Source: Nilaparvata lugens
Lineage: Eukaryota; Arthropoda; Insecta; Hemiptera; Delphacidae
Reading direction: 5' to 3'
Assembly (NCBI RefSeq): GCF_014356525.2
Contig: NC_052507.1
Span: forward strand, 47,936,685-48,000,684
DNA length: 64,000 bases
The notes under the pieces were generated by a model. The model was not told the origin of the DNA and did no database searches. It saw nothing but the letters and a program-made list of their open reading frames with translations. The position numbers were made by a program, and so were the translations under genes. Positions 33,586 to 46,548 of the stretch are shown here, one piece after another; within the stretch, counting starts at the first letter, position 1; each line of letters opens with the position of its first letter.

Positions 33586-35357
33586 TGTATCCTATGGTAT
33601 TGGGGAATAAAATGAATGGTACACCATGAAAAATTTGATACATATATTAAACGAATAATCTCAAAGTCAGATCAATATAGAAAATATATAGAGCAACAAA
33701 ATATATAATGAAACAAGAACGAAATCAAATAAAATATCACAGATCAGTACTATTTTCCAGTTCTATAGCACGAAACTTTACCATGTGCTTTTCACTTCAT
33801 TGATCATATGCATTTATTTGCATGTAGCTTTGACATCAACTTGCTGTTGCTTGTCGATTTGGATAATCCTACTTTATATATTACTTCCCAAATGAGAGCA
33901 TGATAAATTGACAAATCAATAATCAAATATATATTAATTTCTACAGTTTCCAATAAATATATATATCTCAGGGTGCAAGATTCGGCATCTGATGGAAATA
34001 GATAAATAAATTTCTGCCAAGGTGTCTGGCTAGATTTTACGTTATGCGACTCAATCGATCATTATGTCGCCGTTCAATAGATATTTTACACCTAACCTCA
34101 AATTTTCAATACTTTATATAATATTATATAGGTGGCAAATTATTTCTATTTCTATTCGGCTGTTCTAAATTTAGCCATGATACCTGATATTATCTAATCT
34201 TAAAAAACGTTATCGCATTTGGCGATACTAGACTATTATTCCACTTTAGACCTATAAATTTCTTTCAAGTAGGGATTTTATTTACCCATCAGATTTTGAT
34301 ACGTTACACTATGCAATTCGAGCGGAAAGCTTTTTCATCGCTCTTGTGAAAATTACCACGCTCCCCTAAGCGTTGCGTGGTAACTGTTTTGACTCGAGCG
34401 ATAAAGTCGCGTTTTACGCTCTTACATAAATGACTATTATATTGTTTACTATTACTACTACACTGTTCTTGATGAAAATTGTTTCTACAGTAAAATTCCA
34501 CATAGATATATAGACATATAGGTCTTTACTTCTACACTAAGTTATTTTCAATTTAAAAGTATGTTTGAACTCATTCAGAAACTTCGATATGTCTGGACTT
34601 AGTTCTTCACAGCTTGACTCTCAGTTCCTGTGAGGATCTACATTTACTATGTAAGTACTGGTACTTGAACTGGAAAAATTTCACAAAAAAACCGCCTGCG
34701 AGTGGACAAAACAAAATCTGGCTGCTTTATCTTAGTCGGTGACATTCTCTGCCTGTTCCCTTTTTCACACTCTCTCACTATTCCTGCTCTGTCTGTCTCT
34801 TTCTGCAGCCTTCACTTTGCCTAAACTGAGTGTAAACTTCAAGTTAAAGCTGTGCTGTGCGCGCCTGCATTGCTAAACTTGAGACAGCAGCTCCAACCAC
34901 ATGTTTGGGGCTCTCCACTTTCCAAGTTTCAGCCTCGAAGAGCTCTGAATCTGTGTTTCATGATTTATGTCAGACTTCAACTCGCTGGGGAAATAAATTT
35001 TCACGCTACTCTCTTGCAGATTATTCGAGTAATTCATTGCTATTTATTCGTTCCAGCGGACGAGAGAAAGGCCTAGTTAATGTTGAAATTTGTCATGAAG
35101 GTATGAGTATTGTTACAGGATACAGGTTCGTCCACTACTGATTCTTATTAATTAGCTGATTGGTTCTCAATTCGTTTATCGACAAATTCAAAATAATTGT
35201 GGAATCTGGTTCGCTTAGATCGTAGGCATAACCGAATATCTTTTGAGAAGGTGATAATGAATTTTCAACATGAGAATTTTCAATGCTCCAAAATAAAAAT
35301 CTGACCATATCAGATCAAATCATCCAATTGTCTTTATTTCTTCAGGGCTACTCTTAA
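33586..35357. other. intergenic DNA; 34.7-35.1 kb GC-richer
   Basis: 33586-34730 is AT-rich without motifs. 34730-35140 is more complex, with two overlapping ORFs (74 and 94 codons) and an acceptor-like CTCTTGCAG near 35010, but no recognisable peptide. It may be regulatory or untranslated exon sequence. Confidence 0.35.
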
Positions 35358-35444
35358 ATATAAATGAAAATAGAAATCTATTAGTAACATTTTTTGACTA
35401 AATAATTTTAAAAAGGGTACTTAGATTTCTATTTCTATTTATAT
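35358..35444. repeat. small AT-rich hairpin
   Basis: ATATAAATGAAAATAGAAAT and its complement form about 23-bp arms (35358-35380 with 35422-35444) around a 41 bp loop. Similar half-arms appear near 42073-42096. Confidence 0.6.
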
Positions 35445-35707
35445 GAATTATCCATTATTCAGTATCTTCAGTTGTATAACTATGAAGGTTTTACCATGTG
35501 AACATTATGTATCACAATTGGATAATTTTCTAAATCAATTATTGATTTTAAATTTATGTTAGATATTCATTTCCATATTGTAGACGTTTAGATGTGTTTC
35601 ATATTGTGATTTATTACAGCATTACTGAGTAGTTGTGACTTATGTTGCAGGTTCTTGAGTTATTTTATTCTCTTATTCTTCAATTATTCTTGTATTGAGC
35701 TGTAAAT

Positions 35708-35881
35708 ATGCCTTGCTGTGGAAGATCAATTTGCCGACCGAGATGGTTAGTGATAACGGACAACACTGCCATGGGGGACCGGAGGACTGTCTCTGATCTG
35801 ATCACCACTAGCCCGATGCCTGAAGGTCTAACCCTCTCAAACACCCCTTTGGACACCGGACTCGATGACGACAGATCCTAG
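35708..35881 (+). CDS. 57-codon ORF of unknown function
   Basis: Starts MPCCGRSICRPRWLVITDNT and ends with an acidic GLDDDRS tail before TAG. GC content is well above the flanks. It lies about 55 nt after an acceptor-like TTATGTTGCAG. No family is recognised. An alternative frame over the same DNA reads LPTEMVSDNG, reminiscent of a retroelement integrase block, but the flanking residues do not support it. Coding status is uncertain. Confidence 0.25.
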   Translation: MPCCGRSICRPRWLVITDNTAMGDRRTVSDLITTSPMPEGLTLSNTPLDTGLDDDRS

Positions 35882-36590
35882 ATAAGTACTTGATATCCCC
35901 CACCACAAAATGGAATGTGACGCTGTGAATATTGGTCTCTTTAAGAGAGAGGTTTGGTCTCTTAAAGACAGACTGATTTGACTTTTTACGTGAATAATGT
36001 TTTTGTAATCCGTTTATCATCTATTACTTTCATTATAAGTGCAGTCAGTCAATCCTTAACTAAGTTATAATTTTCAAAACCCTCAAACCACTAAAATTAA
36101 GATTACATCATTGATCAGTTCAAATTCGACTGACCTCGGGGTATCACACGACTTCCAGACTACTGAGCCTTCTCCGACAGAACCAATTGTCAAAAGTACA
36201 GCGGCTCAAGTGGAGTCAACATTCAAATTAATTCAGCCTTCAAACGTTTGTTCCGCATCATGTTCCATTGAATGAAAAATAGCTTTGAAAAGTATGCAGA
36301 CAGTTTGAAAAGTATTATTTTATTTTTCTATAGTGCTACTGAATCTACGTTACTGCTGACAGTTATGACAGCACATACAGCGATGAATCTATAACTCTTC
36401 TGGTGATTACTCAGTCGTTTGAACCAGCTGGGGATCAAGAATAGAGGTCAAAGGATGTTTTCAAAACAGAATCCTGGATGGCCGGATAAAAACGAAGCAG
36501 ATTTCACGCTGGAGTAGAATGGGATAGGTGGTAATGGTGAAATTTGCACACAGAGAAAATAAAAGGGCAGACCTGGCAGCCTGGCAGCTA

Positions 36591-36686
36591 CAGTCAGATT
36601 CACTTCAAACTGTCAGCATAATTTATGGATAACATCAATTCTACCCATTCAAGCAATGGTGACAGCTTCAAGCGAATTTCACTATA
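36591..36686. repeat. MITE of the CTGTCAGCATT family, copy 2
   Basis: Left arm AGATTCACTTCAAACTGTCA with GCAT; right arm AATGGTGACAGCTTCAAGCG with AATTTCACTATA. The arms match the copies at 18108 and 46384. Confidence 0.65.
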
Positions 36687-36699
36687 CGTGATAACGACT

Positions 36700-37560
36700 G
36701 AGAAGAGACGCGACGCAGTCATTAAATTTGTGCTTTAAAGGGTCGAAACACCCTGCTCTCTTCTCGTCTGTGTCTTTCTCTCGAAGAAGATCAGGACTAC
36801 GAACGAAATCCTGCTTGCTCAGCTTATTAAGATCGCGAACAAAACAGTGTAGAGCCGGGACTTTTCAAAGCTGTAATGACAGAATACTCGCTTGGCTTTC
36901 GAGTGAGTTTAATAAGAGACGAAACCGTCACCGCTGACACATAAATACATACATTCGCACTCATTAAGGCAGGCAGGCGGAGGAGGACGCCTGCTACTAC
37001 GAATTCCTCCACACCTTGTCACACGTATTAAGGGGTAGGAGGAGCATTGTGAGAGAGGGTGCGCGAGAGAGAGAGTGTGAGTTAGAGGAAGTAGTGCTCA
37101 TCCACGAAGAACCACCACCTCTTGCCAAGCCGACGAATCCAAGCCAAATCTTGCCGCCTGCCCTCACGTCGTCTTGCAGCTTCCCGGCAAAATCTGCTGC
37201 TGCTTTCATTCCTTTCCCACCATTCCCCTCCCCTGGCCAAAACAGGACACTACTACTATGTACGTGCGTCGTGCGGTAGCACCTTGGATCCACTCAATCT
37301 GCTCTTAAACCTCCTTACCTTCCCCCCCACCGAGCCCGTGTACCACAACCTTGTCACCACCTTCCCCCTTCCTTTTACTCTAACAAAATCAACCCCGCAT
37401 TTCTTAATTAGAGACCCCCGGCTGTAAATCGAGCCCTGAAATACTAATAGACTGCATCCGCCACGAGAAATAGCTCCCGCTTCGTGTGCGCTATTCTGTT
37501 TCACTTGACACACGCACACACCTACTACACACACTCACTACTTCTTTAGCATCTGCCACG
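36700..37560. promoter_or_regulatory. CpG- and CT-richer island, possible promoter or untranslated exon
   Basis: About 850 bp of higher GC with GCGCGAGAGAGAGAG, CCTCCTACC and many C-runs. Overlapping ORFs on both strands (up to 101 codons) have biased, unfamiliar composition and none has a clear start, splice site or motif. A promoter-proximal region is my best guess. No TATA box or initiator can be singled out. Confidence 0.25.
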
Positions 37561-38217
37561 TCACCAGTTTCATTGCCGCCTTCCGAAATGAAGTGTGCCA
37601 CAATGTATTAGATTCAAATTCTGCACAATTCGCTTCCGATTACAGTCTGCTCTAGAATTCTGCTTCAGTCAACACCTTTATTGACAACAAGAGTGATTAG
37701 AGATAGTGTGTCACCGTTACAGTGGAATTGTTTCTTTATTTATCGGAGCAATCAAGTTGATGGGAGGAAGGAGCAAACTGTTCAATAGCCAACATCACGT
37801 ATTTTTCCTCCCATTACAAATGTTCATCAGAAACAGTATACAGTATATATTCAAACAACGTGGAAGGAGAAAGTACTTACTGCTAGGATGAAAATTATGA
37901 ATTAATTAGAATTGTCTCATAAACTGTTAGTGGTTGATGACATCTTTAGTGTGACAAGCCTCAAGAAAACTCAGTTTGAATAATTCATTCCACTACTTCG
38001 AAACGTTAATATCATTGTTATACTCATAATGCGATTCTTCTTTAGGATATTCTATTGCACTTCATTGGATACAAACTTTATATTGCGATCTTTATAAGAT
38101 CTGTCCAATCACATTTATTTTTAAAGAAATTCCACAATGATCAATTTTTCTCTAATTCCTTAAAACCTGTATTAAACTCATACGTTGCTTTTTTAAATTA
38201 TACTTGTTGTACAATAT
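37561..38217. other. AT-rich intergenic DNA, nothing recognised
   Basis: No motif seen on either strand. Confidence 0.45.
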
Positions 38218-38602
38218 AGTAAGGTCCACGTTGAAATGGCAGTAGTTGACTAGCATTGGTGTTGATATCCTTGTCTATCATTCGTCAAAGCAGATGATAC
38301 TATCCTTTTCTAGCTCTGTGACATTGCCAGATTGTTCTTCAACAATGTAGAAATATAATCAATTACAAATATATTACATTTAATTTATGAAAATTGATTA
38401 ACTGAGAATCAGATAACTGAAAAACATATTTTCTTGGCGAATAAAATATTATTGACTATTTTAAACAAGTATAAACTGTTAATATAATGTCAGATATACC
38501 GGTATCAGCCAGTAGCAAGGCAGATATGGCAGTAGCAAGGCAGAGAATTGGCCACGTTTTTTTTCTATATTCATTCAATGCCTTTGTAACGTGGACCTGA
38601 CT
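38218..38602. repeat. MITE with AGGTCCACGTT ends
   Basis: Terminal inverted repeats AGTAAGGTCCACGTT and AACGTGGACCTGACT (one mismatch) enclose about 355 bp. The interior has a short direct duplication of GGCAGTAGCAAGGCAGA at about 38510-38545. Confidence 0.65.
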
Positions 38603-39702
38603 CTAGTCGAATTTGAGTTTGTAATCTTAATAATTTTTTTTTCATTATTTCTATGAAGGTATCTTCTAATTGTTGCGTTCTTTGTGAGGGAGATTATCGA
38701 TTCACGAATAATTTGCTAGCTTGTATAACGTTTATAAGAGCGATGGAAATTTCTTTTGTGTTAGGATATAAGGAGATTTCCTCTTAAGATTTGGTAGGAC
38801 GTTAATGTCCTTGGAGGATTTGCGAAAAGCGAATAAGTTGTAAATGTAAATGAAGGGGATAAGCCAGTGATAACATTGCCCTAATGAAAGAGGCGTTGCT
38901 GTGCTTTGGCCCTATTTCAGGAGTCCCCAGGGCAGTTTTAGGGCCCTGCTCACTAAACTGGCTGGTACCAGAATATTTCAAGATATAGGGTACCTTTATT
39001 TCACTTCTTTTTACAAAATAGGATGTTATTATCTTGAATACGTTACATTTTCTTCGAAAGATCTTATCGCAACTGGTATCTGTGCAACGTTGCTCCAATT
39101 TGTTCTGACAGCATATTTTACTACATTATCTATAAAACTACACGCCTATAAACAAATTCTGAACACTTCTAATCAATTTGGTTGTCTTGAACGTTTGAAT
39201 TCTACAATATCATCAATCCACTTTCATGCCATAGAACACATCATCATCAAGACAACATATCAAGATAAATTCCCCTCAGAAAATCATCAGAAGCTTAATT
39301 AAGCTTCATGTGTTGCAATAATCATATAAAATTGTAACTGTTACATACTAGTCAACTCATGAGATTGAGATCCACATTTATACTTTCACTTGAAGTTTAG
39401 ATGAAGAGAACTCAGAATTTTCATTGACAGAGAGGTTTGTCCTACGATTCTATCGATAGCTTTGCTTTCTCGGTTTTATTATTGTATATAGTAAATAGAA
39501 TGCCATGTTTTAAAACAACTCAATGAGCTGCATTAATGAATGATTCTTCGATCAAAAGCTAACTATAGTTCATGACGACTTTATTGCCCGACAACATTGT
39601 GCTCTAATTTCTATGATGATGATAAAATTTTAAAAATATTATTCAATTTGTCAAGCTACCTGATTTCTAGGTGTAGATTGAAACAGTTTTATACAGAAGA
39701 AC
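38603..39702. other. intergenic DNA, no gene supported
   Basis: A 133-codon plus-strand ORF at 38901-39302 has a short string resembling an RT block but no other RT motif. Nothing else is recognised. Confidence 0.4.
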
Positions 39703-39770
39703 TCCAAATTATCCGAAGTGAATGGGACTGGACCTCATTCGGATTGTGAAATATTCGGATAATTGAAGTT
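39703..39770. repeat. palindrome with TTATCCGAA ends (pogo/Tigger-like style)
   Basis: AATTATCCGAA and TTCGGATAATT (39707-39717 and 39754-39764) flank a further inner pair. CTCnAATTATCCGAA-type ends occur in pogo/Tigger-group elements. No transposase is seen. Confidence 0.4.
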
Positions 39771-42700
39771 TTCACAAAAACCAAAATTTATAAAAAAAGT
39801 CTCGATTAAATAACATATAGTGTATTATTCAATTATTCAGTATTTTATAAGTGTATTATTCAGTTTAATTATAGCCGGTAAAATATTCCACTGTGTGAAT
39901 CAATCTTTGCTAAAAGGGTGCTTTCTGAGCATATCTGAAATTCGTGGAATTATGCTGAAATTCAATCTACTTACTTTTAAAATCCATTCGGATTGGATTT
40001 CTACAGTACATTCATTATTATTCATTGTATTTACCGGGAACAAGCATTTTGAATCTATCGATCATACTCATTACAACAATCAACTCCCCACAGTCAATGA
40101 ATCTAGAATTCTAGATTCTTTGGTCAGCATTGTGCTCATTCAGTATTAGAATTTATCGTGCCTGGTGCAACCCAGAACATGCTTGTAATAAAATATCACG
40201 CTAAAGATTAAATGACGTGGCTAACACTAGGCTATTGGAATACAGTCATGTTTTCTCTCTACGTTACTGTAGAATTTCAAAATGTTAGTTCGACAGTATT
40301 TAGTTGACTTGAGATCACCAAACCGCACATTTCTAAAAGTGACAACTCATCTCTGCTGAGGCGTTATATTAGATAGAAGGAGTGAGTGTCTCATGATAAG
40401 AACGTTCATAAAAAGACCAATAAATAAAGGACAAGGCAAGGAAGCGGTTGGATAGGAGACGATGTAGGCAGAATTAAGAAGGGTTGGGAGTATGGGAAGG
40501 GGACGGATGGAGGGAGAGGGAGAAAATAACGCTGTCCACTGAGCCGTAAGAGCTCTTTCATAAATAAAGAGGTTCTTAATGGACTTGCCAATAAATAAAA
40601 AGCCAAGCTTGGAAGTGAGTTGTGCTTGGAGGCTCACTGCAAATGGTCTTTTTCTGTGTAAAACATATTTAAATGGTGTTATCTCTTTGAAAAGTTGAAC
40701 TGAATTCAGGGAACAATTTGTAAAATTGTAATGGAATCGTTTGACTCTTCAAGTGGTTGGTATTCAGGGTCATGAATGATTCAATCATTCAACAAAATTA
40801 CAATGTTGTCAAAGGGAGTCAAAGTTGGCCTGCAAAGTGGAAGAAAAACAAAACTAGGACTCTGATTGATGTCAAAGTTGCTCCATGTATCAGAGTCTAC
40901 TCTACTTCCAAACGAAACACTTCGGTTGGCATGTTTTCCAATGATAGGATTTGAAGTGATCATTCCAGTTTTGAAATGAAAGTGTCAGATTTGGATATTA
41001 GTACTGTATTAGCGATTACTGTGCTTCACTTACCTAGCGTTGAATCGCTCATTTCATAAAAAATGTTCGTGGGTATGCCGTTGAAAATGTTTAAAAATAT
41101 TGAGTTTTGATGCCCTTTAAGCACATTTTGTTCTCAAACACAGATCATTTTTTAGATATAGATATTTTTGGTAGTTAATAGGATAAAAATTTTGAGGAAA
41201 TATCTCAAATAAAATTTATCTCTGTGAAAAAAACAATAATCACTCGAAATGATTAAACATATCTCTATCTCATCTAAAGTAAATGAATTATAGTGATTAT
41301 GCCAAGTTATTTAATTACAAAGTAGGGTGAAATTGTTTTGCGGGCATCCCCAGAATAAAGTGGCGTCTTTGAACATCGGTGTTCAATGGAGTCAACTCTC
41401 TGTAATCGACCCCCTTGAGAGATTTCTGGATACACTAGAAGTAGGCATTGAATTGCACACATTCTATTTATATCACGATTTCATAATTTTTCCCAGTCAT
41501 TTGATTGAAACAATAGGAGATAGGGTTCTGATGTAATAATATTATGAAAATATGATGTACGAAGAAACGTGCAACACTGGAGCTCTACAATGGATGCTTG
41601 AATTTTGATGTTCTTGGCTCGAATTGAAGAAGACGATGTAAAATCAACGAGCCATTACATGGATAGTTTTCCAGTTACTTTACGCCGATAAAACGATACG
41701 AGCAAATAAATGTTGCCAGTTTCCCACTTGGAAGTGTTCCACAATGATAGTCGTTCATAAAATTTCATACATACTAATTTATTCGCACATTCTCAGTTTT
41801 ACACCCGCAGTTTCACTCTGTAACTACTTCTTTCTACTAATATCAGAGAGACGTAGTCTGAGCTTTCGTAGTTCGGTGGAAGTTTCTAACGAATATTCTT
41901 CAGTGAATTAAATTTGACGGATAATATTCAATGCAGTATGGAATATTGTGATGCAACTCTTTTAGCAAGTTCTTCAATCAGTTACCGATTGATATCAGAA
42001 AGAAGGATGATGCGGATTTCAAAGAAGAATTGGAAAGATTGTTGTTTTTCTTCAGGGTTACTTTTGATATAAATAAAAATATAAATCTCAGTACTCTTTT
42101 AGCAGATATTGACGATACTTATGTAGACAAGCTTCAACATATCATTATGCAGGATTAATAATAAACACAGTTAAAGGTTGATCATTTGGAAAAAAAATTG
42201 TCATGATCACTATTAGTCCATGGAACATGTATATTGTGTTTACCATGGTTTCAATCGTGGTTTACAATCTACAGATCTGAAATTAAAGATCTCCTAATTT
42301 AGTTCCTGCATAGAATTCAATTTTATAACTAAAAATAAATGTATGACATTTCCAAAGTTTTATAACTGAACAAAATTATATTTCTTCATTTCTCCCATGT
42401 AATAAATGGTTTGTAACCTTAATTAATTTGTATTTCCACCTTTCTCATGGATTTGCTCATTGATAGAATAGGAAATTATAGTTGAAGTAAAGTCCTCAGC
42501 TCCCCTCGTTCTTTGTTTCTCATTATAAAGATGATGAGTTAGTTTTGATTGGATGGGAAAATGTACGAGATTCTTCAATGCATTCAAAACATCACAGAAT
42601 ATTGTATTATATATTCCAATTCTTATGGAAAATTGCATATTACTCTACACTATTAATATTCCATATTATTCAACTCAACATTTTTGTGGGTGTCCCACCA

Positions 42701-44234
42701 AAGTTGTAACAGATTTAGATTCTACTCGACATTTCTGACAAAAAATGTTCAGTAAACGTTTTTCCTATCGACCTTAGTTTTCGAGATATATAGATTTTTC
42801 GATATTTTCAGAATAAGCGTACTTCTGGTCATTAAATACTCTATAACTCAAAAACTACTGGTCAAATTCCAATTTCAAGGGTATTGTTGAAAAGTGAAAA
42901 ACATTTCTAACAAGATTAATGCGATTTTATTTTTTGTAAGATATTTTGTAGTTTTTTATTAGGGTTTGAACTTGGAAAAGTGCTATTCTTCAAATTCAAA
43001 GTGAAATTTCAAACCGTTTTTTCTCGGTTTCTCTCCGGGTGATTATAGTGGTTTCAATAATTCAAAAACTTCTCCATTTCATAAGCTTCCGAGTGAGTAT
43101 AAATTCGAAAATGTAAGTTCAATGATAAAGTGTTAAAAACTGCTAGTATCTGGAATGAATACCTTCAAAATGAGGAAATTCACAAACAGCAAGCATCAAG
43201 TGGTGATCCTAGGGTGAAATCACCTGATTTCTCTCTGACAATATTCACAAGTTTCAATCAATATTTTAAAATTCTACAATGATATGATTTTTTCAATAAC
43301 TTGCATTATTTCGCCAAGGGTGGAATCATCTGATTATTGCATAATTTTCTGTAGCATAATCCTATATAAAATATTAATCATGCACTTTTACAAGATCCAA
43401 CAAAATTTATTCATAGAATTATAATTCAAAGTAGATGAATGACAGAATAAATAAAAACTGATGGCAATCATTCAGATGATAATCAAGTTACATGTCATGC
43501 TCATTGCTTACAGGAATTCAGAATAGCCTCCATTTATCTTTGTGCAACTTCTTCTGCGGTTGGTAGCTATCTATGCATGTGATTGCGAGTCCTGTTTTAA
43601 TCAGGTGAGCGGCAAAAGTTGATTCGGAATCTATTTTTTTGCTTTCCTATGATCTATGAATCTTTGCTCTAATGACTGCGCAAGTTTAACCTGGGCCAGA
43701 CCAGACGAAAATTCTTGTTTACATCTACTAAAAAGATGGACAGTAGGCTACAGGATAATTAAACGTATGAAGAAAAATCAGGAATTGAGGTCCATTAATC
43801 CAATGGATTATAGATAAACTTGGAAGAATCAGGAAATTTTGTCTATATTTTTCCAGATAGATAAATTTATGTAGGAACCGTAGGAGTTATGTTGTGTTTA
43901 CGATTACAGACAATGAAGGATGGATGAATTGTGCAGCAGCTGAGAGAGCAGCTGGACTCTGCTTGCTGGGAGACTCGTCCGTTATGCATGCAATTAGTGG
44001 ACAGCAAATTGGATCTGACTGTGTTGACTAATCCGGCAGTAAATAGTGTACAATCCACAACACCAAGCACGCAATTCTATTATTTGGATAGATAACACGA
44101 ATAATATATTACAATATCAAAGGACTTACTAATTAATATTGATCCAATTTCATATTGTGCGTCAGTGAGTATAATTGATTATAGTGAGATGAGTATTAGG
44201 TAATCAACGCAAATGAGTTTTAGACAGCTCTCTA
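39771..44234. other. AT-rich intergenic DNA with scattered short ORFs
   Basis: Nothing recognised. 40345-40620 is purine-rich. 42700-43050 has a noncoding style (TTTTCGAGATATATAGATTT and similar) suggesting an old dispersed repeat. ORFs on both strands at 43867-44070 have no family match. Confidence 0.4.
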
Positions 44235-44237
44235 CTC

Positions 44238-44282
44238 TACTCTCTCTCTCTCTCACACACAAACACACCCTCTCTCTCCCTG
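44238..44282. repeat. TC/AC microsatellite
   Basis: CTCTCTCTC followed by CACACAAACACACC and a further TCTCTC stretch. Confidence 0.85.
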
Positions 44283-44894
44283 TGAGAGCTAGCCACTTAT
44301 GAGATTATTGAGTAAATGTCCATGTATTACTATATGCCTGTTTCTATGTTTCTATATTTGTGTCATTATAATATTAGCAAGCATTGCGGCAATGCTGTTA
44401 TTTTGTTGAATTCTCCCCTCGGCAGGTGAAATACAATTTCAAAAATCGCTAACAAATTATTGTCACAAAGGCTAACTCATAAGTGGTATCGATTTCATGA
44501 ATTAAAAAAACTTTTCCAGTTTGCGACAAACATTGTAATAATGTAACTTTCTGTCTTGTTGTAAAGGTAATATTGTGTTAGATACCCATATTGATTATCG
44601 AGTTGTTTTCAGTTTATTTTATTGGCCAAGTTCGTGTGAAACCTTTGGGAGAAATAGAATAATATTATTTTGTTAGTCCAGAGTTAAACCCAGCTCTCTA
44701 GTGAGATTCTACCCTCCTCTGTTGACCAAAATTTTGAAGCAACAGAAAAGTGTTTTTTTCTTTTTTAATTCAAATAGGATACCCAATGAAACCTACCGTT
44801 AAATTTCCCTTTCAAAAATAATACTAGTAGTTCAGAGAACAGTAGAATTCGCTACATTCACTAAAATCACTACTGACTATAAATGCAATAAGAT

Positions 44895-45400
44895 CGGTGG
44901 AGGACGCTGAGAAATGGAAGTTCTTTACATTTTTGAGCTAGCATGCACGGTTAAAGAGATAAAAAATCGGAAACTTGGAATGTGGGTCTTGGTGGGGGGG
45001 GGGGAATGATTGAATTATGAAAAATTGTCAACATGTGATGTATGAAATAAGACCGCCTTGGAGCGCTGGAAAATAAAAGTTTCCTACACTATTGAGCTAG
45101 GATGCACGGCTAAAGAGATAAGAGTCTGAAACTTGGAATTTGGGACTTGGAGGGGGGGAATTATCGAATTCTACATTTTTAAAATTTTGAACATGTGATA
45201 TATGAAATAAGACCACCTTGGAGCGCTGAAGAATAAAGGTCTTCTACACTTTTGAGCTCGGAAGCACGGTTGAAAAGATAAATAATCTGAAATTTGGATT
45301 GGGACTTAAAAAAAATCGAATTCAAGAAATTAGAGAATTTTCAACATGTGATACATTTAATAATACAGCTTTGAAGCGCTGAGAAGAATGAGCCCAATTT
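44895..45400. repeat. tandem repeat of about 156 bp, three units plus a partial
   Basis: Unit starts recur at about 44901, 45057, 45212 and 45370, each with GGAGCGCTGA-type sequence, then CTACAC.TTTTGAGCT, GCACGGTTAAAGAGATAA, TCTGAAACTTGGAAT and CAACATGTGATATATGAAAT. Later units diverge. Poly-G runs occur in units 1 and 2. The array is followed by a noncoding segment ending in an ACAA repeat (45590-45620) and GAATTCGCTTCGCTCATTC, so it may be the core of one larger element. Confidence 0.8.
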
Positions 45401-45589
45401 GAACCTGATCTGATGAAGCATAGAAAAGTTAGGTTGATTTTTAGGGTAAAATTTCCGAATAAAGGGCCGCCATCTTGAAACGGGGATGAATTAAAAAAAA
45501 ATTAAATACATACGTTTCTGCGCCTTGTTTCAAAGTAATTGTATATCAAATTTTATCCAAATCGGACCATAACTGCGACTGTAACTGCG

Positions 45590-45620
45590 GTACAAACAAA
45601 CAAACAAACAAACAAACAGA
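45590..45620. repeat. ACAA microsatellite
   Basis: GGTACAAACAAACAAACAAA, continuing to about seven ACAA units. Confidence 0.85.
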
Positions 45621-45675
45621 CAAACGCCGATTGACTACTTGAAACATAGAATTCGCTTCGCTCATTCAATAATTA

Positions 45676-46383
45676 AGCTTTTTCCATAATTTTCACCAAA
45701 CCTGTATATATAGGCATAAAGATTTTTCAATAGATAGTGTTATGCAATAAAAATAACAAAAGTAAACTATTATCACTGATCACCAGCGATACAACTTAAA
45801 TAATAAAAGTGACACTTCAAATAGAAACAAATGCTGCATATCTGGATGGTGTCATCAAGTTTTTGACAGAAATCTGACGCGCAGTTTTTCCAAATTCGTT
45901 GGCATTGTTGTCGAACAACACCGTTTTCAGATTTAATTTGCAGAACAACGCGTGTCGAGTCGCGTGTGGCGGAAAAGTGTCAGCAACGCTGTGTGGTCCA
46001 TGAAATATGAATTAGAGTCTCCCAACCTGTCAATGATTTGTATACCTATGTTCCATAGGTATGAGCTTGTATACTGTATATGTTGTGTAGAGTATATTTA
46101 TTGTGCTGTAGCAGAGCATCATGTTCAGTGCTGATGTGTTATTCAGAGCGACTGCACAATGGGACTTTGCCAACAATGAGTGTTGTCAAAAAGTGAACAG
46201 TCGTCCTGGTCTATTTGCGCGGCTGCATAAGCAATGCATGCACTAGAGAATAGATGAGTCGCCATTATTGTAAGCCAATTAAGCGTGCGCAGGAATTCAG
46301 TAATTAGTGGGCCAAATCATGCGAGCCCCTGGGACGCTGCTTTTCCATGTGGGCTGAACTCAGTCACTACTAACAAAAGCCTA
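45676..46383. other. intergenic DNA; 45.9-46.4 kb GC-richer
   Basis: An acceptor-like TTTAATTTGCAG and donor-like CATAG|GTATGA bracket 45945-46059, open in one frame (RVSSRVWRKSVSNAVWSMKY), but I do not recognise the peptide. 46240-46370 is complex noncoding-like sequence with several TAAT cores. Confidence 0.3.
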
Positions 46384-46548
46384 ACAGTGTAATCCACTTA
46401 AAACTGTCAGTATTGTTCGAACGGGGAGCATAGGTGCTGTTTGCAATAGATGCTCATTGCTTGTTAAATGTACAGCATTCCTTGTGAATAACACCTACGT
46501 TTCCATTTTAATAAGATAATGCTGACAGATTTAAGTAAATCTCGCTAT
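46384..46548. repeat. MITE of the CTGTCAGCATT family, copy 3
   Basis: Left arm CTGTCAGTATTGTTCGAACG, almost identical to copy 1 at 18108. Right arm AATGCTGACAGATTTAAGTA with AATCTCGCTAT. The interior is about 100 bp. Confidence 0.7.

Noticed and set aside
37016..37534. ORFs of 87-101 codons on both strands
   Set aside because: GC-rich DNA has few stops; the peptides show no family features or splice support.
38901..39302. 133-codon ORF with a string resembling the RT block GVPQGSVLGPLL
   Set aside because: The resemblance covers about ten residues, and no other RT or endonuclease block occurs on either side.
43867..44070. 67-codon minus-strand ORF and an overlapping open plus-strand frame of about 50 codons
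   Set aside because: Both strands are open without any family motif, and no convincing splice sites or start set one apart.
45945..46059. Exon-like segment between TTTGCAG and CATAG|GTATGA
   Set aside because: Two of three frames contain stops, the open frame is unrecognised and the donor is weak. Kept only as a note in the intergenic entry.
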